DNA of 52,229 nt. Origin: Deltaproteobacteria bacterium (GTDB lineage: Bacteria; Desulfobacterota; Binatia; Binatales; Binataceae). The stretch covers positions 121,886-174,114 of the forward strand of contig PLDK01000006.1 in NCBI GenBank assembly GCA_003135135.1, given 5' to 3'. Numbering within the stretch: the first letter of the stretch is position 1; every line of letters starts with the position of its first letter. Positions 25,101 through 32,043 of the stretch are shown one piece after another. The notes under the pieces were generated by a model. It saw only the letters and a list, made by a program, of their open reading frames with translations, did not search any database and was not told where the DNA came from. The position numbers and the translations under genes are program-made.

Positions 25101-27219
25101 ATACAACACTCCATTCGCGGGATGCAATTCGTTTCCGTGCGTTGGAGGAGCCGCCAACATGGTGTTCGGGCAGGGAGGCAGTTTTACTTCAAGCGCCCAA
25201 AACACCGGCGGGGTGAGCGCGAACAGCCTGTCCTCACCATCAGAACTCGCCGTGGACGCCGCCGGCAACCTCTATGTCTCGGACTCCGGCAACAACCGCG
25301 TGCTCGAATACAACACTCCGCTCACAAATGGTACGACCGCCGACATGGTGTTCGGGCAGGGCGGCAGCTTCACTTCCACCGCCTGCGACATCTCCGCGCC
25401 TAGCGCGAGCGGCATGTGCACCCCTTTTGGGGTTGCGGTGGATTCGAGCGGCAACCTCTACGTCGCTGAGCATGAGGACAGCCGCGTGATCGTGTACGAC
25501 GCTCCGCTTGCAAACGGTATCTCGGCCAGGCAGGTATTCGGGCAGGGCAACAGCTTCACTTCGAATTCCTGCAACAACGGCGGGGCGAGTGCGAGCAGTC
25601 TGTGCTACCCATTTGGGGTCACGGTCGACTCAAGCGGCAACGTTTACATCGCGGACGACGTCAACAGCCGCGTGCTGGAATACAACACCCCGCTTACGAA
25701 CGGTACCACGGCGAGCAGGGTATTCGGGCAGGGCGGCAGCTTCACTTCGAATTCATGCGACAACGGCGGAGTGAGTGCGAGCAGCCTGTGCCAACCGACG
25801 GGGCTTGCCGTGGATTCCGGCGGTAACCTCTATGTAGCCGACCTCGACAACAACCGCGTACTCGTATACGACAATCCCCTAGGACTCACGCCCACCCCGA
25901 CTCCGACCGCGACGCCTACAGCCACGGCGACAGCTACCGCAACTGCAACTGCGACCGCCACGGCTACTGCGACTGCCACACCGACCGCGACGGCGACCAA
26001 CACTGCGACCGCGACCGCGACCGCGACAGCTACGGCCACTCCAACGGTCACCGCGACTGCGACAGCGACGACGGCAACCAAGACGCCAACTGCGACGCCG
26101 ACCCCCAACGGGATCGTCGCGCCGGCAACGCTTTCGTTCGGCTCCGAAGTCGCCGGGCAGACCTCGGCGACCATCAAGACCATCACCGTGACGAGCAGAA
26201 GCAAGGCGCCGCTGACCGTCTACAGCGTGACCCCGTCCAGCACTGACGGCTCGGCAAGCCCCGAGTTCAACGTCACCGGCGGGTCGTGCGGCTCAACGGG
26301 TTACCCCTACACTGTGGGACCGTCCCCGGACACTTGCACAATCACCGTCAGCTTCACGCCGAGCGCGATAAGTGCGACCAACGGCCGCACCGGCACGCTT
26401 ACGATCACGGATGACGCCCCGGCAGGCACCCAGATCGTCAATCTGCAGGGGACCGGCACCGCCGATGTGACTTTTGCGCCCGCCAGCGCTCCGACGATCG
26501 TCAACGAGAAGTTCGGCTCCACAACCTCCAGCAAGACCGTGACTATCACCAACAAGCAGTCGTCGCAGATGACGATGACCGCGGGCATCACGCCCGTCAC
26601 GCCGTCGAACGTGAGTGGCTTCAACCTGGTTAGCACTACCTGCGGCGGTACGCTGTCGGCGCCGACCGTGCCGGCGGCCAGTTCGTGCAAGATTTACTAC
26701 AACTACTCGCCGGTCGGTTTGACCCCGCCGGGCGAGTCCGCCACTTTGGCGATCACCGCCAGCACCCTCTTGGGGCCTCAGTACTACAACCTTGCGCTCT
26801 CGGCGACGACGGTGCCCGACACGGTGGCCGCCACCGCCGCAGTGGGCCTGGCGGTGAACGGGGGATCGCCAGTGACGGCGAATGTGTTGAAGGTGACGGA
26901 CCTGGCATCTCCGACCTTCGGGATCAGGGCCTTGGGCGTCAGCATCGGCACCCCGTACAACGGCGGCAGCAACAATAAAGCGGCCGATTTCTCCGTCAGC
27001 TCGACCGCGGGGACCTGCCCGGTTGGAACAGCGGCGAACGTGACCTGCTACCCGGTGACATTCACGGCGACCGAGGGCACCCCGAGCAGCCATGTGACGG
27101 AGAGCGCCTGTATCGACGTAACCGTCGCGAGCGATCCGGGGACCTACGCCAACGCTTGCGCCGGCGGGACGAACGCGCGGGGCGTCCATACCGTCAAGCT
27201 GTCGGGGATCGGAAAGTAG
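22168..27219 (+). CDS. Giant exported NHL-type beta-propeller protein
   Basis: A 1683-residue exported protein. After a signal peptide (about 1-27, ending PSAAMQ) come 18 repeats of about 60 residues, each with a GQ-x-SF/F-T-S strand, CNNGG-x-SA-x-SLC, VAVD-x-SGNLYVAD and NRVLEYNTPL. They group as three sets of six: residues about 28-415, 416-784 and 860-1238, suggesting three six-bladed propellers. Two Thr/Ala/Pro linkers (about 786-858 and 1240-1314) separate propeller 3 and the tail. The C-terminal 370 residues carry Ig-like domains of the choice-of-anchor-D (ASPM-SPD-2-Hydin) type (ATLSFGSEVAGQTS). It is probably a surface or secreted binding protein; the ligand is unknown. ATG 22168 fits the AAGGGGG ribosome site better than GTG 22165. 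The gene lies alone between two copies of the tRNA-Pro 3' end. Confidence 0.85.
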   Translation: MPKSGLWKPAALCMLIVAAALATPSAAMQGDTVADVVLGQPNLSDNPQNYISGLGLSGPIAVAIDKSVVPNRLYVSDSENNRILGYKDVATLTNGGLADLVIGQPAFTSNGCNNGGVSAGSLCVPDGVAVDASGNLYVADQDNNRVLEFTTPFAGCASFPCVGGPANRVFGQAGSFNSATCNNGGTVSANSLCAPFGVALDRNGNLYVADQQNSRVLEYNTPVINTTAARVFGQMGSFGSGVCNNGGISANTLCEPGGVALDASGDLYVADRENNRVLEYNTALTNTTADTVFGQSSFTSYTCPTPGKTSASTLCLPHGVAVDAGGNVYIADDHDNRVLEYNTPLSTGMVAHAVIGQGGSFSTVNFTGPSAYTLFEPMGLALDGSGNLYVADYGDNRVLRYTTPLSTVAKADLVIGQDTFSTDRSNLAVTDASSIPDPTGVAIDTSVVPNRLYVADQLTYRVLGWNDVTALYNNEPADLVIGQPDFVSSTCNNGGVSASSNCGGGELAVDGSGNLYVSDTTNSRVLEYNDPFAGCSSFPCVGGPANLVFGQGGSFTSNICNNGGLSATSLCGPGGLAVDADGNLYVSDSDANRVLEYNTPLTNGTTAAMVFGQGGSFTSNSCNNGGLSAASLCGPGGLAVDASGDLFVSDLQNYRVLEYDSPLTTDTIADQVFGQPNFVSNTYNNGGVSANSLYGAFGIGVDADGDLYVADNANNRVLEYNTPLTNNTADLVFGQFGSFTSSAANNGGVSASSLWGPLDVKADASGNIYIADAVNGRVLVYDNPLGLTPTPTPTATATAAATVTPTTIVTATATAASTATATATPTATAAATSTATATATPTATAAATSTATATATPMPGNTVADRVLGQPDFSDDAVNPISASSFSHPEAVAIDSSVVPNRLYITDTDNNRVLGYKDVDTLVSGGAADLVIGQPGFVSGTCNNGGISASSLCYPFGVAVDPSGNLYVADGTNDRVLEYNTPFAGCNSFPCVGGAANMVFGQGGSFTSSAQNTGGVSANSLSSPSELAVDAAGNLYVSDSGNNRVLEYNTPLTNGTTADMVFGQGGSFTSTACDISAPSASGMCTPFGVAVDSSGNLYVAEHEDSRVIVYDAPLANGISARQVFGQGNSFTSNSCNNGGASASSLCYPFGVTVDSSGNVYIADDVNSRVLEYNTPLTNGTTASRVFGQGGSFTSNSCDNGGVSASSLCQPTGLAVDSGGNLYVADLDNNRVLVYDNPLGLTPTPTPTATPTATATATATATATATATATATPTATATNTATATATATATATPTVTATATATTATKTPTATPTPNGIVAPATLSFGSEVAGQTSATIKTITVTSRSKAPLTVYSVTPSSTDGSASPEFNVTGGSCGSTGYPYTVGPSPDTCTITVSFTPSAISATNGRTGTLTITDDAPAGTQIVNLQGTGTADVTFAPASAPTIVNEKFGSTTSSKTVTITNKQSSQMTMTAGITPVTPSNVSGFNLVSTTCGGTLSAPTVPAASSCKIYYNYSPVGLTPPGESATLAITASTLLGPQYYNLALSATTVPDTVAATAAVGLAVNGGSPVTANVLKVTDLASPTFGIRALGVSIGTPYNGGSNNKAADFSVSSTAGTCPVGTAANVTCYPVTFTATEGTPSSHVTESACIDVTVASDPGTYANACAGGTNARGVHTVKLSGIGK
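24613..24740 (+). repeat. 48-bp tandem repeat in the first Thr/Ala linker
   Basis: About 2.7 copies of a 48-base unit (24613-24660, 24661-24708, then partial) encoding 16 residues of alternating Thr/Ala with one Pro. The units differ by one to three bases. The second linker (about 25890-26100) is similarly simple but less regular. Confidence 0.8.
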
Positions 27220-27260
27220 CCGGCCGAGGCCGCGCGGCCATCGCAATAGAATGAAACGCC

Positions 27261-27285
27261 CTGTCCGGCCATCGTGGCCGGGCAG
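27261..27285 (+). terminator. Hairpin after the propeller gene
   Basis: A 10-bp stem (27261-27270 with 27276-27285, one G-U pair) and a 5-base loop, about 40 bases past the stop. No T-run follows, so it is a weak or Rho-dependent terminator at best. Confidence 0.45.
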
Positions 27286-27342
27286 CGCGCTTACTTCATA
27301 CGGCGATTTCGGGACTCATCCCGCCCCGTGCGTAGCGCACGC

Positions 27343-27445
27343 GTGGTCGCCGGTTCAAATCCCGCCCCCCGACCAACGAACCCTCTTTGCGATAACCGAG
27401 TCCGCGCGCTCTCCTGCGCTGACGACCGATTGAAATAGCCGCCCC
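27343..27445 (+). repeat. Direct repeat B: degraded tRNA-Pro 3' half plus flank
   Basis: Begins with the same 18 bases as repeat A (GTGGTCGCCGGTTCAAAT) and follows it to ATTGAAATAGCCGCC. The T stem is broken (AAATCCCG), so it is not a working tRNA. The rest of 27286-27796 holds no recognised gene. Confidence 0.8.
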
Positions 27446-27796
27446 CTCCCGGCCGTGATCGGCAGTCGTTTGGCAGCGATCTGAGAGGTGCATCTCCCCG
27501 CACCAATCGGCCCGATACCCGAATCGGCGTAACCTTGAACCCGCACGAGGTTACGCACGGAGGATTTTGAGTCCTGCTCCCGGCGAACACCATCGGTAGC
27601 TATGGGTCACATCCCGCGCGAATGCGGGAGTAATCTGGGCGACGTCGCGGGCAATGATCCCCATGAAAACCGATACTCGCCGATAGAACAGGCCAAGTTC
27701 AGGCCAAGTCCACGGCGGCAAGCGCCTCGCGCGGGTCGGCGATAACAGGGAATAGTCGCGCGCGAGCGCGCCTACCTCATAAGTCTTGAAAGCGGT

Positions 27797-28063
27797 TCAT
27801 GCCTGCGAATTGAGCGGAGGTTGGTCCAAAAAGCTGCTTCGATAATCCTTCAGAAGCTGCTCCTCGTGGCCACGTGCGGCTGGCCCGTCCGCTTGAGTTA
27901 CCCAATCGACGCAGAGGGTATCCAGTGAAAAGAGGGCTTTATATCCGTAGTCATGAAACCTCAAACCGGCTGCATGGTACGTTTTCCCGTCCAGCACAGC
28001 CTTTTGGAACTCTCCAATTCTCCATTGTAGATAGCGAGTCTGATTCTGCCACATTGTTTGCAA
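27797..28063 (-). CDS. Small hypothetical protein, possibly a remnant
   Basis: An open frame of 88 codons with balanced, protein-like composition (TRYLQWRIGEFQKAV, AAGLRFHDYGYKALF, LCVDWVTQADG), no family recognised. The listed start is TTG; an ATG follows three codons later. The frame stays open upstream, where it reads through an H-P-D tripeptide followed by basic residues, faintly like a J-domain, before turning into unlikely sequence. This suggests either a remnant with a lost 5' end or chance. Confidence 0.35.
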   Translation of the reverse strand: MQTMWQNQTRYLQWRIGEFQKAVLDGKTYHAAGLRFHDYGYKALFSLDTLCVDWVTQADGPAARGHEEQLLKDYRSSFLDQPPLNSQA

Positions 28064-28213
28064 TTCATCATCTAATCCAGCAATACCCTTACTACTTCTA
28101 TCAGGATGGATTCTCGACTCAGCCTGCCGACAGTAACATCGGCGCGTCGTCGAGCTACTCGTTCGACAATGTTCCGACGATGGGCGGGTTCTGAGCGCGA
28201 CGAGGCGGGCCAG

Positions 28214-28250
28214 AAAAAAACCCGGAGTTGCGCTTTCACGCAGCCCCGGG
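28214..28250 (-). terminator. Rho-independent terminator of the Nal1-like gene
   Basis: Stem 28221-28232 with 28239-28250 (12 positions, one mismatch and one G-U), a 6-base loop, then seven T on the minus strand (28214-28220). It lies about 20 bases after the stop. Confidence 0.85.
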
Positions 28251-28270
28251 ATTTTAATTATGCGGTCTGC

Positions 28271-29566
28271 TTACAGCGCGCGGAATCTCGCGGCGTCCCG
28301 GAATTTCACCTTCGCATTCCCGACTTCGCGAAGCACCTTGGCTCGAATCTCCGGGGTATCCTCGCGCAGGTACACCTTCAGCGCGGCGGTGTCGGGACTG
28401 TCGCCACCTCCGATTCCAACCGCCGAGATGGCGCTGTTCTTGAGCAGCTCGTGGACGTGCGCCTCCTTGATCTTGCGCACTTCCTCGACCGAGGCGCGCA
28501 TCGCCTCGCTCATGTGATACGGCTGAGAGGAACCACCCATCTCCACGTCTAGAGCGCTCGGGGTACAGACCTGCCCGACGAGGCTCACGTTGAACTTCTC
28601 CAGGATGCCGACTTCGCCGTCAGGCCCGCTCACCATTGGATTGAGCGCTACCACCTCACCTCCGCTGTCGGGCGAAGTGCCGGAGGAGCCCGCGAAAACC
28701 ATCCCGATTGCCTGCGGGCAGCTGAAATCCCGGGTGGTCACTATCGCACCAGAATCGCTGAGGCTGGCAAAGCTGCAGCCGCCAGAGCCGGTCTGGCCGG
28801 GCACCTCACCGAACACCAGCAGTTGATGATCGAACAACGCTGTACCCCCAGGCGCGTTACAGGCAGCGGGATAGACCACCACTCCGGCAGCGTCCCACGC
28901 CTCGATCACGCCCTGAGTCAGGCAACTTCCGCGTCCCATCTTCATGACCGGGAGCCCATCGAAAAGACTGTCAAAGGGAAAAGGCGTGGTATCGATTTGA
29001 CCGATGTTCTGGATATATCCCGTCAGATCAATTCCCGCCGTGGGTGTACCTCCGGGATTGGGTGCGGTAGTGCCGATTTTCGCGAGCGCCACGTCAAACT
29101 GGTTTATGGTCTTTTTGAAATTGATGCTGGAGGATTTGAAAAGTGTCGCTACCGTGTCAGTGGGGTCTTGCCAGCATCCGAGATCCGGGAGGCCGGGTTG
29201 TACGATCGCCTCGTTAACGCGGGCTGCGCCGTTGCGCGCGAACGCGTGACTGGACCCAAGCACCAATGAAGTGCCGGCGCTGTCCGTAACCACGGCACCG
29301 AGGGTGCCAGTGCAGCAGGTAACGGCTCCGCTCTTAGTCACCGCAATGCTGTTGAAGTTGCCGCCTGAGATTCCGAGAGGCGATGGCGGCTCCGAGGCGC
29401 CGGCGGCGCACACGGCAGCCTGCTGGCCGGGAGGGATAATTGAGCAGGATGTCAATGTAGGCGTGGGAGTAGACGTTGGAGTGGCGCTCTGCGCCATCGC
29501 GGAGCCAAATCCAAAAGCGAGACCTGCCACCAAGGTGATCGCACCCAGTAAAATGCGCGATTTCAT
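28271..29566 (-). CDS. Exported Nal1-like putative serine protease
   Basis: A 431-residue secreted protein with a signal peptide (about 1-25, ending SAMAQ) and a short Thr/Pro linker (ATPTSTPTPT), a style shared with the nearby propeller protein. The core has a trypsin-like order of possible catalytic residues: His107 in LVLGSSHAFAR, Asp158 in NQFDVALAKI and Ser214 in MGRGSCLTQG, matching the layout of bacterial relatives of plant NAL1. The Ser motif departs from the usual G-R-T-T/S-G form and has an adjacent Cys. The C-terminal 70 residues (from about EAMRASVEEV) form a helical plus beta tail with VGIGGGDSPDTAALKVYL. Assignment to a protease is family-based; activity is not certain. It ends in a good terminator. 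Confidence 0.65.
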   Translation of the reverse strand: MKSRILLGAITLVAGLAFGFGSAMAQSATPTSTPTPTLTSCSIIPPGQQAAVCAAGASEPPSPLGISGGNFNSIAVTKSGAVTCCTGTLGAVVTDSAGTSLVLGSSHAFARNGAARVNEAIVQPGLPDLGCWQDPTDTVATLFKSSSINFKKTINQFDVALAKIGTTAPNPGGTPTAGIDLTGYIQNIGQIDTTPFPFDSLFDGLPVMKMGRGSCLTQGVIEAWDAAGVVVYPAACNAPGGTALFDHQLLVFGEVPGQTGSGGCSFASLSDSGAIVTTRDFSCPQAIGMVFAGSSGTSPDSGGEVVALNPMVSGPDGEVGILEKFNVSLVGQVCTPSALDVEMGGSSQPYHMSEAMRASVEEVRKIKEAHVHELLKNSAISAVGIGGGDSPDTAALKVYLREDTPEIRAKVLREVGNAKVKFRDAARFRAL

Positions 29567-30129
29567 ATTGCTACCCCCAAGTTAAAATTGTTAGTGCCGA
29601 GTTAGAATCTGCCCGTACCGGCGAGGTTTCACTTTGACCATGTCGTGAACCCTGACGATGACCGCGCGGATTGTTACGGCCTCTGATTAGCGCCGTCGAG
29701 GAACCCCCCTCCCTCTGCGCCCACTCCTGAAAAAACCCCAACCGCGGAATGCCAGATTCTGGCGTCCCCTCTAAGCGAGGTGCGCGCCAAAAATGCTGAC
29801 CGAATAACTGAGTGTTGTCAACATAACTGAGTGTTGTCAACTGGGTTCCGGCCGGACATACAGATGCGGGATCGCGCCTGCACACTAGATGCCTCGCGAT
29901 CAACAGCGAAAAAAATTGCGAACTGAAAAAGACCGCGCGCCATCATCGCCGAATCGCCCCGCTTTCCCGCCACGCAGAGGATTACAAATCCCCTGCTGCC
30001 ATTTATCCCGCGATCACGCGGCTAATCTTGGCCTGACTTGGCTTCAAACGAGCGCCAAATCGCCCCGGTTGAAGCGCAACCTCGCGCAATCGATTTTGCG
30101 CGTAATTTTCAGCCCCAAATCCCGCCCCG
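29567..30129. other. Intergenic region without a convincing gene
   Basis: Between the Nal1-like gene and the thiamine operon. It holds an exact 19-base tandem duplication (29804-29841) and a 27-base stretch (30119-30145) shared with 27318-27344. Open frames here do not resemble proteins. Confidence 0.5.
29804..29841 (+). repeat. Exact 19-base tandem repeat
   Basis: ATAACTGAGTGTTGTCAAC occurs twice with no gap. Each unit contains a direct TTG-x-x-like core but no known binding-site consensus. Confidence 0.85.
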
Positions 30130-30150
30130 CGCGTGGCGCACGCGTTTTTT
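30130..30150 (+). terminator. Rho-independent terminator before the thiamine operon
   Basis: Six-bp stem CGCGTG/CACGCG with a 3-base loop (30130-30144) followed by six T. Its 5' part coincides with the sequence shared with 27318-27344. It would insulate the thi operon from upstream reading. Confidence 0.6.
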
Positions 30151-30183
30151 GACAATCTCGCAGGCTTGATCATATAGTCGCAT

Positions 30184-30267
30184 TGGGCTGGGGGTGTGCG
30201 TTACGCACTGAGATCCTGCGGGAACCCCTCGAACCTGATCCGGGTAATGCCGGCGTAGGGAAGCCGA
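30184..30267 (+). promoter_or_regulatory. TPP riboswitch (THI element)
   Basis: Conserved aptamer blocks are in order: GGGGTG, ACTGAGA, then ACCCCTCGAACCTGATC, GGGTAATGCC and GCGTAGGGAA. P1 can form from GGCT (30186-30189) with AGCC (30262-30265). It precedes thiS by 60 bases and should lower expression when thiamine pyrophosphate is bound. Confidence 0.95.
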
Positions 30268-30327
30268 CAGCGCAACCTTCGCGGTTGCGCCCGGGCCGCT
30301 TCCCAATACGAGGGAAGCGGCTCAAAA
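30268..30327 (+). promoter_or_regulatory. Expression platform sequestering the thiS ribosome site
   Basis: An 8-bp spacer hairpin (30270-30290) is followed by a perfect 10-bp stem (30295-30304 with 30312-30321) whose 3' arm contains the Shine-Dalgarno GAGGGAAG, just ahead of the ATG at 30328. GCTTCCC in the 5' arm can pair instead with GGGAAGC (30258-30264) at the end of the aptamer. Confidence 0.75.
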
Positions 30328-30546
30328 ATGTCGGACTCCATCGCAACCGAAATCACACTCAACGGCGACCCGTACCCTCTCGACGCCGACACTCCCCTGA
30401 CCGCCCTGCTGGAACGCCTCAACATGCGCCGCAGCCGCGTGGCCGTCGAGCTCAACCGCGAGATCGTGCCCAGGGCCGGCTACGATGAGACTATTGTAAG
30501 GGCGGGGGACCGTGTCGAGATAATCAACTTCGTCGGCGGCGGATAG
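30328..30546 (+). CDS. thiS: Sulfur-carrier protein ThiS
   Basis: A 72-residue ubiquitin-fold protein that carries sulfur as a C-terminal thiocarboxylate for thiazole formation in thiamine synthesis. The family end is present (VEIINFVGGG, with the terminal Gly-Gly). The N-terminal ITLNGDPYPL and LTALLERL match the first strand-helix elements. Directly controlled by the TPP riboswitch; thiG follows after 24 bp. Confidence 0.93.
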   Translation: MSDSIATEITLNGDPYPLDADTPLTALLERLNMRRSRVAVELNREIVPRAGYDETIVRAGDRVEIINFVGGG

Positions 30547-30570
30547 TCGCCGAAACCGCAAGGCAAAAAA

Positions 30571-31347
30571 ATGCAGGACACTCCATTTGAACTGGGCGGG
30601 ATGAAATTCAACTCGCGCCTGATCGTCGGCACCGGCAAGTATCGCGACTTCGCCGAGACCAAGGCTGCCGTCGAAGCAAGCGGCGCCGAAATCGTGACCG
30701 TCGCGGTGCGCCGCGTGAACATCACCGATCGCGGCAAGGAAAATCTGCTCGACTATCTCGATCCCAAGCGCTACCAGATTCTTCCCAACACCGCCGGATG
30801 CTTCACCGCCGACGAGGCGGTTCGCACCTGCCGCCTCGCACGCGAGGTCGGCGTGGGCGATCTCGTCAAGCTCGAGGTGATCGGCGACAACCGGACCCTG
30901 TTTCCCGATGTCGCCGCGACGATCGATGCGGCCCGCGTGCTGGTCAAGGAGGGATTCAAGGTGATGCCGTATGTCACCGACGATCCGGTGACTTGCCTGA
31001 GGCTCCAGGAGATCGGATGCGTGGCGGTGATGCCGCTGGCGGCGCCGATTGGCTCGGGCCTGGGAATCCGCAATCCGTTCAACCTGGCGATCATCATCGA
31101 GCAGGCGAAGGTCCCGGTGATCGTCGATGCGGGCGTGGGGACCGCGTCCGATGCCGCCGAGGCGATGGAATTCGGATGCGACGGCGTGCTGATGAACACC
31201 GCGATCGCGGGCGCGAAGGATCCTATCGCGATGGCGCGTGCGATGAAGCTCGCGGTCGAGGCGGGGCGCCTGGCGTTTCGCGCCGGCCGAATCGAGCGCA
31301 GGCTCTACGCGACCGCGTCCAGCCCGCTGACCGGCCTGATAGGGTAA
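30571..31347 (+). CDS. thiG: Thiazole synthase
   Basis: Builds the thiazole phosphate moiety of thiamine from deoxyxylulose 5-phosphate, dehydroglycine and ThiS thiocarboxylate. The 258-residue barrel has [69 protein letters not shown] and [20 protein letters not shown], all standard. Lys in VKLEVIG is the Schiff-base residue. Second gene of thiSGE; neither thiH nor thiO is in the window, so the glycine-oxidising partner lies elsewhere. Confidence 0.97.
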   Translation: MQDTPFELGGMKFNSRLIVGTGKYRDFAETKAAVEASGAEIVTVAVRRVNITDRGKENLLDYLDPKRYQILPNTAGCFTADEAVRTCRLAREVGVGDLVKLEVIGDNRTLFPDVAATIDAARVLVKEGFKVMPYVTDDPVTCLRLQEIGCVAVMPLAAPIGSGLGIRNPFNLAIIIEQAKVPVIVDAGVGTASDAAEAMEFGCDGVLMNTAIAGAKDPIAMARAMKLAVEAGRLAFRAGRIERRLYATASSPLTGLIG

Positions 31348-31353
31348 GCAGCC

Positions 31354-32043
31354 TTGTCGTCGCGGCCGCGCGTCAGCTTTCGACTTTATCTGATCACCGA
31401 TCGCCGCGTCGTAAGCAGCGGCGATCTCATCTCGGCGTGCGAAGCCGCGCTGACAGTGGCGCGGGAAGCCGCGCCGCCCGGAACCGTCGCATTGCAACTC
31501 CGCGAAAAAGATTTATCCGCGCGCGCTCTCTACGAACTGGCGCTGCGCCTTCGCGCAATTTGCTCGCGCGCCGGTGCGCCGCTGATCGTGAACGATCGCG
31601 TCGATGTGGCAATCGCCGCGGATGCCGACGGTGTTCATCTTCCCTCCGATTCCATCGGCGTCAGCATGGCGCGCAAGCTGCTCGGGCCCAAGAGACTCAT
31701 CGGAGTGTCGACTCACTCGCCCCCCGATGTAGCCGGCGCCGCGCGCGAAGGCGCCGACTTCGCGGTTTTCGGCCCCGTCTTCGATCCGCTATCCAAGCCG
31801 GCCGCCGGATCCGCGTGGGGTGCGAGCGGCCTTCGGGCGGCATGCGGCGCGGGCGCGATCCCGGTCTTCGCACTCGGCGGCATCACGCCCGATCGCACGC
31901 GCGAATTGTTCGCATCTCCCTACCCGGCCGCGCGGCCCGCAGGAGTCGCGTCGATCGGAGCGATATTTGGCGCCGATTCGCCGGCCCTGGCTACTGCGGC
32001 GATGCTGTCGGCGCTTGACCCGTCGTGGACTCGCCGGCAATGA
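31354..32043 (+). CDS. thiE: Thiamine-phosphate synthase
   Basis: Joins the pyrimidine and thiazole phosphates to form thiamine phosphate. The 229-residue barrel shows LYLITDRR, VALQLREKDLSARAL, LIVNDRVDVAIAADADGVHL, IGVSTHSP, DFAVFGPVFDPLSKP and VFALGGITPD. It begins with TTG 6 bases after thiG and likely depends on coupling. Its last 53 bases overlap the 3' end of the opposing redoxin gene. Confidence 0.94.
   Translation: MSSRPRVSFRLYLITDRRVVSSGDLISACEAALTVAREAAPPGTVALQLREKDLSARALYELALRLRAICSRAGAPLIVNDRVDVAIAADADGVHLPSDSIGVSMARKLLGPKRLIGVSTHSPPDVAGAAREGADFAVFGPVFDPLSKPAAGSAWGASGLRAACGAGAIPVFALGGITPDRTRELFASPYPAARPAGVASIGAIFGADSPALATAAMLSALDPSWTRRQ

Noticed and set aside
22500-26100. Regularly spaced repeats that might be a CRISPR array
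   Set aside because: Period about 180 bases, in frame, encoding NHL-type blades; the simple-sequence parts are Thr/Ala linkers.
24471-26204. Val/Ala-repeat open frames on the minus strand (24471-24749, 25830-26204)
   Set aside because: Antisense readings of the Thr/Ala linkers.
27797-28140. J-domain (DnaJ-like) protein because of an H-P-D tripeptide upstream of the small frame
   Set aside because: The tripeptide lies before any start codon, and the helices around it do not match a J-domain well enough.
27874-28194. 106-codon plus-strand frame
   Set aside because: Low-complexity ending and no ribosome site; the opposite strand has better protein-like composition.
29571-30152. Two short open frames in the spacer before the thiamine operon
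   Set aside because: Unlikely composition, and they run through a terminator and tandem repeats.
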